A stretch of DNA of 64,000 nucleotides, from contig JASJOG010000008.1 in the NCBI GenBank assembly GCA_030142905.1, positions 1,116,001 through 1,180,000 on the forward strand. Reading direction: 5' to 3'. This document shows, piece after piece, positions 35,801 through 45,530 of the stretch. Both the position numbers and the translations under genes were made by a program. Source of the DNA: Heliopora coerulea (taxonomy: Eukaryota; Cnidaria; Anthozoa; Scleralcyonacea; Helioporidae). Numbering within the stretch: position 1 is the stretch's first letter; the number at the start of each line of letters is the position of its first letter. Under the pieces are notes generated by a model that worked only from the letters and a program-made list of their open reading frames with translations, did not search any database and was not told the origin of the DNA.

Positions 35801-38800
35801 TCATATTTTTAAGACTATTGTGCGGCTCCTGACAATCATCAACGAAGTTTCCTTTTGCATTCTCAAACACAGCGGTTTTACATTCAATCACAAGATTTTG
35901 CAATGTAGAAATTCTATGCAACGAAAACAAAAAATTTCTGACATTCAGAGTGTCATAAGCTATTTGAAAAATACTAACCCAGTTTTAAGTGCAAGCTTGA
36001 CAAAGCCTTTCCTTTCCTTCAAAGTTAAAACACAGCTACCAGGATGGGCATCTAAAGCTTCAGCTGCACCACCAACAACAAGAACAATTGAATTTCCTGG
36101 TCCTTTTTTCGTAAGGATGTATTCACAGCTTTCGCGGGTGACATCACACATTCCTGATAACATGATGTAATCTCGAAATAAAGGTGGCCTGAAAAGAGCT
36201 GATCAGTTAAAACAAAGTGAGAAAATCAGAACACTCTTCCGTTATAACGATTAAATGTTTCTGTTTTTTTGTTTTGGTATAGGGTTAAAAGTTCTTTCTA
36301 AAACGCAATGTCATTATTCATACAAGACAGTCGCAACGTCGAACATATTGAAAAAGCTCCGATTATGACTTTCTCAAGGGCAGCGGAATAGTAGGAGCTA
36401 TAACCCCCACTATATCTGATGGAGGGGCTAAGCCCCCAAATATTTAATCCTTTATTTAGCGTAGTTGCCGTTTGACAAATTATTAATTTTACTCTGGCTA
36501 ACGACAGACAATTTTACTCGTCAAGAGGAGACCTTCCGACAATTTGCCAAATAAGGGGTTAAGGCCAAGAACAGAAAAAAATTATTCGTCTCTTTAACTA
36601 CATAATTAAATCGAGCAAGAAGTTTTAAAGCATGCATTGCAAACTGTAAATGCGAAGCTACACTTTTCGAAAAGTTCTTTTTGTCCACGACGGTACGTCG
36701 AACATGGCAAGTTACCTTTCTTGAGACTCGAAGCGAATCACAGGCGAAGAATCAAAGGTGTTTGTTCGGTACATTCTCCAATCGTGCGCCTGCAGTAGAA
36801 ATTGTTGTTCCGTAAGAGATGTTCAAAGCCTTGCAACAGAATTGTCAAGCCTAATTCATGCTTCGCCGAAGTCGCTATCCCTATTTCAAAATTTTAAAGA
36901 AGAAACGGGTCTACATACACCTGGTATGAAACCGCCTTGTCGGACTAGGTGGACTGTCAAGAAGTGAGCTCCGCAGCTACCAAAGCCAGGTATTTCCTTA
37001 AAGGAAGAGAACTGATGAGCTCTTTTTACACCTTTCTATCAAAACTATGTTAAAGAATCGGACGACCTCACCCAGCTTCCCGAGTTGTCGAGACAAAAGA
37101 CAGGCTCCACGGAGAGTTGATGATGGCGCACGGAAACGGTACTTCGAATTTCTCGATTTTTTTGCAAACGAATTTGAGCGGCGATTTTACCAAAATCGAC
37201 TCAAAGCCCTCCAAGAGATGGAAAAAGTACTGCATGGAGTCTTGCGACGGAGGGAATATCCAGTTCTCTGAAGAACTTCTTAAGGAAGTATGCAATCTAT
37301 TTCAAGGAATTGCCGTAGAGAGAACTATCAAGCGGAAAATGAAACATAGGTCACCCACTTCTTCGATACAGAGACTCATGCAAGAGACATAATATCATGC
37401 AGCAAACATCAACATCAACCATGTAAGTGGAAATTCTATCACTGAACAGAAGTGAGTGGCGCACAGTTGTACAGAATGCACCAAAGAATGTGAAAAACGT
37501 CACCATGAACACCAAGCTGACCAACGCCCACATGATAGCGAAAGAAGAAACACTGGACAACGGTTGGACGTGTTTATCCTGCTCACGTCAATGTAGATCA
37601 AGAATTGGTCTGTACAGCTATGAGAAATGCTGCAATAAGATTTGACGATCATCTTTAACGTGATTATTTCCTCATTGTATGATTTAGCATAGTGTGTAAA
37701 GATTGACGCAGGCCGACGAAGTTTGAACCGCGGTTCGGCTTTTATTACCCTTATATTACCCTTATAATTAGTTTGTTACCCATATGATGGATGACTATAT
37801 TTAATGCTCTGACGTTTTGGCCAGAGGACGGCGAAATGCAATCCCTTTTCTACTTATTTTTAAAGATTTAGCCTCCCGATATAAAAAATCACCGCCAATG
37901 TTTTTGTACGCTTAGAACCATCTCGGGAACGTTGTAAGTTCCTACGATCACCTTTCTCGAGACAAGTTCCATCACATTTGAATAGTTCGGTGCTGGTTTC
38001 TATGCATTGTTTTACGAGATATATGAAGTTTAACGTAAAAAGTTAATATAAGTTATAAAGGGGAAATTACTATGACCAATTAAATAAAAAATTGGTTCGA
38101 ATAATTAATCAATTCATTAAGGTGTAAAGTCATCTGCTCTAATTATCGTTGATTAAAAACAGTCGAAGAATAATAGTCGAAGTTGTAATTGTAACAAACA
38201 GCATAACTATAGAAATGAAAAAAGTTAGGAAGGGGTAATGAGATGGAACGAAAGAAGTTAAAGTCAGACCAGGACAGGAGTGACTGTCAGCATATAAAAG
38301 ATAAAATATCCTTATATCCTACTAAACCTGCATTGCCTCTTCTAAAACGAGGTATGAACAGCATCAAAGGTCCTCGTTACCAGTTTCTTGAGCTTCGAGT
38401 GCAAGACAAAATCTCCTGTCGTTCAAGAAATTTTTCACGAGTCTACTGTATAAATAGTTCTTTCTTGTACCGTGACTGACAACAATATTATTTAACCTTC
38501 CACGCTAAGGCAAGTTCTCAACACCCAAGCATCTGACAACTAACTCTATCATCGTATACATTTTTCTAGTTTATTATTTTACGCACGCTGTTACGTGACT
38601 TCATTGAGCAAGTAGCCCATTGGTTTCAAAGACCAGTTGCTAAATCAACTTAATTGATTGTTCACATCCAAAACAGAAAGTCGAGTAACTAAAGAAATCA
38701 TTTGGATTCTGTAGGCCTACTAAATGGAACAGTTAATCTGCACAAACCTTAAAGTAGCATATAGTATAAAAGAAATTTTAGGATGTCCTGCACGAGTTAT

Positions 38801-41800
38801 ATATATGTTACTTTTATATCAACAGACCTGCCGACCCCTGAAAAAGGAAAGTCAGGAGTTAGTACCTAAAATATCTGGAGATTCTAAGAAAAGTAATGAG
38901 GTATTGTAAAAGTAGAGAAATATTGATATTTTGTCATAAAGGAACATGTACAATGTACCGTGTTAGCATCAGCTACCCTTGCGTGAACTTGCAAAGATTA
39001 CAGGGAAACAAAGCAAGGTATAGAGATGTTGTTAATAGTTAAATGTGACGAAACCTAAGTAAAAAGCGACAGCATTTTGCATGAAAGATCAATGGAGTTT
39101 TCATTATCTTTAAAAAGAAGAAAAAAATCGTGAGTTACAGAGTTGTTGTCGTGAAACCGTGAGAAAAGGCAAAAAATCGTGTGGCTCACCGCGAAACCGT
39201 GAGAGTTGGCAGGTCTGTGTCAATTTATTTCGACGGATTTAAATACTTTTGTCAGGCCTATAGCATGAAAAACGATCCACATTAAACAAATAAATATTTA
39301 ATTATTTTCTTATCTTATATCTAATCTGATCAATCCTCGTTAAACAGCTGGGGTTTGTTGTTTTTCTGCTTAACTGAAATGGTTAAATTGTCATTGCCAA
39401 TTGATACAAATTTCGGTTGTTTCGAAAGATACGTGTAATCCTCGAACATTAAAATAATTTTAACAACTTGAGCTAAAGTACCTGTTTTCTTTTTGCTATG
39501 ATATGATATTGCATTCCATATCGAACAGGAAACGCTGTTAAGCTTGAAAATAATTCTGCTCCCTAAAACCTCTAATTTTAAAAAACCTTAAATTCAAAAT
39601 AAATTTTGAGTTTCCTCTCTACTTGAGTTATTTTGTTTTTATTTAGCCTTAAGCCCCAAAACATGATATGATTATTTTGTGAAAAATTACCTTAAACAAA
39701 CTTTATACCCTTAATATGAACAACGCTGTCATATGCCTTCAGGAATGCAAAGAGATTCGTCAATGTCGTGCGCATAGTCATGGCATGCTTTTCTCACTCT
39801 GTACCGTAAATCTTGGTTTTGGAAATAGCAGGGAATTCAAAGAGGCCATTGTAGTACGGCGTAGATTGAGTTATCAAAGACGAACAACGAACAGATCACG
39901 TTGTAATGCACTGTGGATGTTGTTTATCAATCCACCCATAAAACTCTTCTTAGTCACTGTGACAGATATTTTTCAGAACCCTATTCTGTCTGTCCGTTTT
40001 TAGCATTAGTACGATGGCTGAGCTGAATGCACCCTCATCTGCATTTCTCAAAAATTTTTAAATAAGTCACAAATAATTATCCTAAAATTTGATTTTCAAG
40101 CTATCAGTTGCATCATATGATGTACATATGTCACACAAATTCTGTACATGTACAGTAGAGCCGCTGTATGAAGGGGTGTAGATGAAAATTTGTGGGATAA
40201 TCATCCAAGCCATGTTAATTTCAAAAATGTAGTTTGGTAGCATGTCAAATCACTGGTGGTGGGCTGACATCATCTGAAAATAACAGCTATTCTGTTTTGG
40301 ACAATTTTCAAGTGCTGTTTGCCCAGGGGCAAACTTAATTTGTAACATCCCCTCCCATTTTGCTGATTTGGAAAATAATTACAATGACATCAACAATGAT
40401 ATGAAAAGATGCAAGACAATAAATTTGAGAAAAAAAATATGATAGTGTCACAATTTGGTGCCTTCTGATTTTTGTGCTTGGGGACAATTGTTCCTCTCCT
40501 GCCTACCCCTCCCTTCATGACTAAATGAATCTAATAAATTTCAAATCTATTTCAACAAAATCAAAGAAATTACAGGTAATGTTTCTCATGAAAATTGATG
40601 GCTAGACTAATAAAAAATCATATTAAACAACCCTGCAAAATCATTTGAAGAATACACTTAGAAAACAGTCTCTTGTCAATTGTTCATGTACTATTTAGAC
40701 ACTTAAGCACCATTGTCAGGAACACAATATCAATGACCACACAGTGTACTCCAAGGTGGCAAGACAAAAGTTCCAAGCAAAAACTTGGTGGTGGTGAAAT
40801 ACATCAAATTCGTCTTTGCTCAATAAGGAAGTTTGTTCACCAGTTTGATAAACACTCATGAACTGGAAACAAAAGTAATATAAAAAAAATGCTGGTGATT
40901 GCTCCCCTGCACCCTGAATCTTTTAAATACTTATTTTATATTAAAATGCAATTTTAACTAAAGACTGTTTTTGAAGTTGTAGATGCCTAAATATAAGTTG
41001 CAGTGGCATAATGAGCATTATCAGCAATCAGGGGCAGACATAACTCTTGGCACCTCCCTTGTCCAGTCCCTAACTTGAAAAATGACAAAAACAATGTCAA
41101 TACTTGTATAAAAATATTCAGAAGGAAAACTTGCAATGGTCTTTAAATGGCAATCTTTTCATTCTTTTCTAACATTTTGATAAAATATTTTTCTTAATGT
41201 CACAATTAGCATCCCTTTGGTTTTTGGTCCCCAGGTGCAATTGCCTTCCTGCTGTATATCCATTACTATGCCATTAATAAAACAAATTTAAATTTTTGGA
41301 GAAACACCACTGTTTCAATAAAGTGTGGAAAAAATACAAGAATATTTACCAAGAATGATTCCTAGTGCTGGTAACTACATGTACTTAAAATAATTTTAAT
41401 TGAAAAACTATTTTTTTCAAACTTTATGGAAAATGATGCATCTTTGCACTGTGTACAAATGATCAATTACATACAGAATATAAATGAACATACTACAATA
41501 AGGGCTTTGCTTACTATGTCAAATCTAACATTTAGGCACAAAATAATATTGAAATGGTGTCATCAAGTGTTGATGCATAAAACTTAAAATAACAAATTAC
41601 TCCTAATCATCAATATTTACCAGTAGAAACTGTTCAAAGTCAATGTTTAATTAAACTACAGAGGGATATGACTTTTACTACAAACTCAATTCACCACTTT
41701 GGATTTTGACATTTTAAAGTCCACATTTTCAACAAATTAGCATTGAATACCCTTAGTCAACAAACAATTATTAATACATAATTTCATTTATTAAATGTGT

Positions 41801-43241
41801 TGCTGAATTAAGTGGACAAAATACCCATGAAATCAGAATACATATAATTAAATAGAAATTTATTACATAGAATGGATAAAATATTGATTGAAGTAATAGC
41901 TTAAAATTAAATAAAATGCTTAAAATGGAAGGATCAAATTTTGTGAACACAAGACATTAACCAAAACTGTTCTCAGTTAAATCTTGGGAAAAGTAATAAA
42001 ATTTAGTTGTAATAACTTGAAATTTTGAAATTAAATATCTTAAAGTTGAAGTGGGCCTCAAAAGTCCCTAATTCAGTTTCAATGGGAGTAATAAGTAAAA
42101 TCGTATGGTGTAAACCAGAGTAAAGTCTTCTTGTAACAGACACAACCGTCCAGAGTTTGCCAGGTAAAATTATAAAACGTCTGATTAGGGTTTTAACCAG
42201 TTAAACCTGTTATTAACACAGTAATTTGTAATATAAGCCTTCATCTCAACCATTCAAATCGAAATAACTGGTTCTGTAAGAAATAGTTCGTTTGGCTTGA
42301 AAAGACCCAACCACTTCAACCACTCGAATTTACCAAAATGAGCGGTATAAATCACTAAGCACTGACTTTTGTAAGAAAAAATGAACTTTCCAATCTCAAT
42401 GATAGTGTAAACGTACAGGGAACAGTTGAGTAGTTGGTATAAGTACATGAACAGCAACAGTGATCAACTTTGCTTGTTGAGGTAGGGAACAAAACGAGCA
42501 TTTGTTACAGAAAATTGCAAAATCAAAGCACATTTTAAATCTTATCTGTAACAAAGTGTCCAAATGGTTTGACATCACCCTCGCTCAACGAAATGTTAGA
42601 AGCGTAAAATCTGAATGGTAAGACTTTTGAATTGCTACCAGTATAACAGAGAAGAACTGTGAACTGAATAGTCGTGCGAGAGTTCGTGAGTCATTGGGCT
42701 ACAAACGAGGACTTAGCCAATTATTCTGAAATGCGGCTTTAATTAATACTCATTACTTAGAAAAAAAAAAAAAAAGAAAAAAAGAGACCCCAAAACACTC
42801 ACCCATTAAAGGTAAAAGATGGGGAATTATTCCAGGAAACAGTGCAGCAAAATCGGTGGCCTCTGTCGCAAAGTTACAGAACGCGCCAGCACAAAGAATT
42901 CCGTGCGGGTGATAACCAAAAATGTAATTCCGATCCGGGTCTAATTCGGTTGTCTTGACGAGCTTGATCGGGAAGTAGTCTCTGAAATATTTCCAAATGC
43001 GCAATCGACGAACAAATTCCACTCTTCTGCCTCCATGACTGGGAGTTCGGGAGTCAAAAATGTAAGCCCATGAGAGGTAGAGTAAAGCCAAAGGATAATA
43101 AGAAGTGAAGAAAAGTGCAAGTACAAGACACGTTCCTAACAACGCTCCAAAGTAAAACGAATAATAGAAGAAAACTACTGCTGCAGTCTCGATACGTCGA
43201 TGGAGAGGAATACGCAACGGTGCAAATTCAATCCAGGCCAT
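32698..43241 (-). CDS. DGAT2/MOGAT-family acyltransferase, complete, 4 exons
   Basis: Membrane acyl-CoA:diacylglycerol (or monoacylglycerol) acyltransferase of the endoplasmic reticulum, making triacylglycerol or its precursor. Joined exons give 337 aa, between MOGAT (about 335) and human DGAT2 (388), which has a longer N-terminus. Seen: hydrophobic membrane segment 21-62; YHPHG with HPHG at 111-114 followed by GAFCNFATEATDF; RDYIMLSGMCDV; VVGGAAEAL; RKGFVKLAL; PVFSFGEND; YGRGIF; C-terminal ELHDTYMKALNQLFEDNKEK. All junction phases agree (1, 2, 1) and introns are GT-AG. The start is the first in-frame ATG in good context (gacATGG). The ATEAT segment favours DGAT2 over MOGAT, but the short N-terminus leaves this open. 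The last exon converges on PAK. Confidence 0.94.
34314..34513 (-). CDS. DGAT2-like exon 3 (FGEN and YGRG motifs)
   Basis: Residues 220-286. PLVPVFSFGENDIFRQ corresponds to LVPIYSFGENEVYKQ of DGAT2; APVLFYGRGIF corresponds to the FHGRGLF motif. Enters phase 2, leaves phase 1 at gtaaga. Confidence 0.95.
34560..35978. other. acyltransferase intron 2
   Basis: No exon recognised. Near 35195-35260 and 35705-35745 there are several tcggggaa-type words (gtcggggaa, tatgtcgggga, cgtcggggaa), suggesting an unclassified repeat element of about 700 bp between them. Confidence 0.35.
35979..36198 (-). CDS. DGAT2-like exon 2
   Basis: Residues 147-219. ALFRPPLFRDYIMLSGMCDV continues with LTKKGPGNSIVLVVGGAAEA and ERKGFVKLALKT. 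The acceptor cag before CTCTTTTCAGG was chosen over the tttcag six bases further in because only it keeps frame and gives LFRPPLFRDY, matching NFRMPVLREY of DGAT2. The donor is gttagt. Confidence 0.93.
36758..37290 (+). pseudogene. hAT-superfamily transposase remnant (ZMYM1/p52-like)
   Basis: Plus-strand pieces in several frames: DVQSLATELSSLIHASPKSL, then GMKPPCRTRWTVK (compare the LCPTRWTVR motif of DUF4371/hAT proteins) and a stop at about 36965. Next comes RQAPRRVDDGA, then RKRYFEFLDFFANEFERRFY and EELLKEVCNLF. The order matches hAT transposases of the ZMYM1/p52-repressor type, but stops and frameshifts break it and both ends are missing. It lies in acyltransferase intron 1, antisense to that gene. 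Confidence 0.7.
37427..37645 (+). pseudogene. C-terminal tail of a non-LTR retrotransposon ORF2
   Basis: Reads LNRSEWRTVVQ near the start and WTCLSCSRQCRSRIGLYSYE at the end. It carries a C-x2-C spacing and an SRIGLYSH-like motif (His replaced by Tyr) typical of the zinc-finger tail after the reverse transcriptase in some LINE families. Only the tail is present, as expected for 5'-truncated copies. Confidence 0.6.
38823..39217. mobile_element. short DNA transposon/MITE with cagacctgcc termini
   Basis: The left end cagacctgccgac is mirrored at the right (reverse complement cagacctgccaac): 13 bp with one mismatch, enclosing about 395 bp. The right part contains two gcgaaaccgtgag/gtgaaaccgtgag copies (39151-39164, 39191-39203). 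No transposase frame; flanks show only a weak tatcaa/tgtcaa similarity. Confidence 0.65.
40016..42101. other. CpG-depleted block in the 5' half of the acyltransferase
   Basis: I count about two CpGs (near 40164 and 40811) in roughly 2.1 kb of intron 1, starting 1.1 kb downstream of the start codon. CpG becomes ordinary again from about 42102 toward exon 1 and below about 40012. No coding region or repeat recognised inside. Confidence 0.8.
42803..43241 (-). CDS. DGAT2-like exon 1 (membrane segment, HPHG)
   Basis: Residues 1-146, starting MAWIEFAPLRIPLHRR. Hydrophobic region 21-62, then RRLRIWKYFRDYFPIKLVKT and FGYHPHGILCAGAFCNF with the family's essential HPHG. Ends in phase 1 at gtgagt. Confidence 0.96.
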
Positions 43242-43365
43242 GTCCAATCAAAACATTTTGAATTATGCGAGGATAGATCTGTTCGGTATCTGACCTTATC
43301 TGACACTGACAGTGCTATCAACTATCGGGTGCTTCCCTGCGGAAAAAGGCACGATAAGGCCATTC

Positions 43366-43370
43366 ATTGG
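43366..43370 (-). promoter_or_regulatory. possible CCAAT box upstream of the acyltransferase
   Basis: CCAAT on the minus strand about 125 bp upstream of the start codon. Five bases occur often by chance, so this is only a candidate. Confidence 0.2.
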
Positions 43371-43474
43371 TTGGATAACGACTGAAGGTCCGGGGTTCAA
43401 ATTGCCACCGGAAATAGTATTTCTTTACTGCGAAAGGTTTTTGCTCCATTATTCTACGCTCGAAATTTGGAAAA

Positions 43475-43476
43475 AA

Positions 43477-43547
<71 letters not shown>

Positions 43548-43549
43548 AA
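43475..43549. repeat. (TAAA)n microsatellite
   Basis: About 18 copies of the tetranucleotide, uninterrupted. Confidence 0.95.
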
Positions 43550-43698
43550 ACTAAAAAAAAGACATCAAGCGTATATTCAGCAGGTCAAAACGCCAACAGT
43601 ACTTGAAACTAAATACCAAGTTCAAATACGTAAGCATTAGAGCTTTGCGTGTGGTTCTTAAACTGCTTCTTGTCACTCCACTTTGCTCGTCTAGCCTA

Positions 43699-43716
43699 TA
43701 TATATATATATATATG

Positions 43717-43776
<60 letters not shown>
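43699..43776. repeat. (TA)n microsatellite
   Basis: A TA dinucleotide tract with one short interruption near 43717-43724. It directly abuts the Tc1-like end at 43777, which suits a family that inserts at TA. Confidence 0.95.
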
Positions 43777-43777
<1 letters not shown>

Positions 43778-45132
43778 GGGGTGAGCAAAAAAAAGTGGCC
43801 ATCCTAAATAATTATGGTTAACGTAACATAATCATCACAAGATGAACAGACGTGGTTAAGAATGATCGTTTTGGGTTCATGCGTCTAAGTAATTTCAAAT
43901 ATCATCTCAAATCTTAATTTTAATAACCGATTTTTGAAATTCACAAACGTTACGCAGTTTTTAATTATCTAATAGTTTACAAATTCCTGGTACATCTCTG
44001 ATGTCCTTCATTTTGACTCTAACGAATTTGTTCGCACAACCGCCAATAAAGTTTATTTACAAACTACTACAGGCAACAACAGTAACTCAAGTACATGCCT
44101 AGTGTATGTACCATTCAATACCTAGCTGGCACTCTCTTCAATTTGATCACAGCTTTGCATAAAGAGGCATGCTTTCAATAAGCTGATGCAAGTATTCTTT
44201 GGTGATTGTTTGTAACCATTTTTGATTACTGCAAAAAGTTCGTTTTCATTTTCCAACTTTTGGTCTTTTGTTAATCAGTCCAACTCAGCCCATAAATTCT
44301 CAATGGGATTTAGGAGAACCCATCCCCATTCATCAATATTCCCACTAATGTGCTCACGAGCAGATGATAATCGCGGTAAACGATTCTTCTCACTCCCAAA
44401 TGGTTTCTCAGATTTTTTCTCCATTTGAATTCTCTCTTTCAAGAGGTGATTTATGGTTTTGGCGGAAAATTTGACCCCTGTCTGAGCTTCTAGTTTATCA
44501 GCTAGCTAATGTTTGGTTGGGGTGCCTGATTTGGACGTTTTAATAATTAAACGGTCACTTCGATCGGTAGTTTCCATCCAGAACCAGGATCATGACTGGA
44601 ATCTCCACTCAATTTACCTTAATGCAAAGTTCATTTTTTGTTTTCTTTTCCCAGAACAGGTCGATGTGAATATTTTTTAAAACTGTACATGTGGTAACTC
44701 CAGCTTAAAGCAATCCAAGAATTTCATGATTCCTTCTAATTTTCATCTCAGATTTCTCGGTGCCGACTTTCTTAAGTCCCTTACTAGCCACATCACTTTC
44801 ACATAAAACCTCAACGAAAACGTTCAAAATTGCACATGTAACTGGTTTTTTGACTAATAATGTTTTGTACTTAAGTTATCAACTAAATATTGTAGGATGC
44901 GCAATATTTTGATAATTTTATGGACAAGTTCATATCATCCAATTTGTAAGAAATAGGAGAAAATGCACTATGTTTAGCAGAAGACATTATCATAAAAAGT
45001 ATTAAGAATTGACGCGTGTTCCATGCCAGCACTTAAAATTAGTATGTCAAAAGCTTTTTAATCAGATCTCCAAGAAAGCTTTTAAAAATATACGATTTTC
45101 TTTCATTTCTGCTTTTCCAATATATATTATAT
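43777..45132 (-). mobile_element. internally deleted Tc1-like DNA transposon
   Basis: One end is cagggggtgagcaaaaaaaa at 43777. The minus strand carries, at about 44400-44600, a helix-turn-helix region (DRSDRLIIKTSKSGTPT, then KLEAQTGVKFSAKTINHLL). At 44130-44340 it carries WVLLNPIENLWAELD followed, after a stop, by LENENELFAVIK and WLQTITKEYLHQLIESMP, the Tc1 C-terminus. The catalytic Asp residues between these parts are deleted, and stops are present. It is dead. A second copy of the terminal sequence begins at 45133 in the same orientation. Confidence 0.75.
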
Positions 45133-45165
45133 ACAGGGGGTGGGCAAAAAAAGTGGCCATCGTCA
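45133..45165 (+). repeat. second, directly repeated Tc1-type terminus
   Basis: cagggggtgggcaaaaaaag at 45133 repeats the 43777 end in direct, not inverted, orientation and continues tggccatc. It probably marks the end of another truncated copy of the same family. Confidence 0.7.
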
Positions 45166-45396
45166 AAAATATAGTCAATTTGATATAACTGTCATTGGAA
45201 GAGCATAAATGAAAGAAAATCGTATATATACATATATATATATATATATACTAAGGTGGTCCTACACTCTAAATGTTGATTTTTTCCGGGAATATTTTTG
45301 TGGCTGTATTATATCTAAATTTGGTTTAGAATGCAATAGTAGTGACCTTGGCGTAACCTTGAATGACCTTGCGGTGACCTTGCATTCACCAATGTT

Positions 45397-45530
45397 GATA
45401 CAACTTCAACAGTTATTTATTCAACTTCAAAAATTATACGTTCAACTTCATCAGCAATATACAACATCATCAACAACCATTCAGCGTCAACGACATTGAT
45501 TCAGCTTCAACGATACCCTTTCAATTTCCG
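45397..45530 (+). repeat. degenerate 21-bp-period tandem array
   Basis: Successive units begin caacttca, caacttca, caacttca, then acatcatc, cgtcaacg and cttcaacg at about 21-base spacing (from about 45399). The translated heptads read IQLQQLF, IQLQKLY, VQLHQQY. The period equals that in the foldback arms at 57.5 kb. Confidence 0.6.

Noticed and set aside
36181..36192. Alternative acceptor tttcag for acyltransferase exon 2
   Set aside because: It would put the exon out of frame with exon 1; the upstream cag at 36199 restores the frame and the conserved residues.
45397..45530. CRISPR-like direct repeats
   Set aside because: Units are adjacent, degenerate and without spacers, and the genome is clearly eukaryotic.
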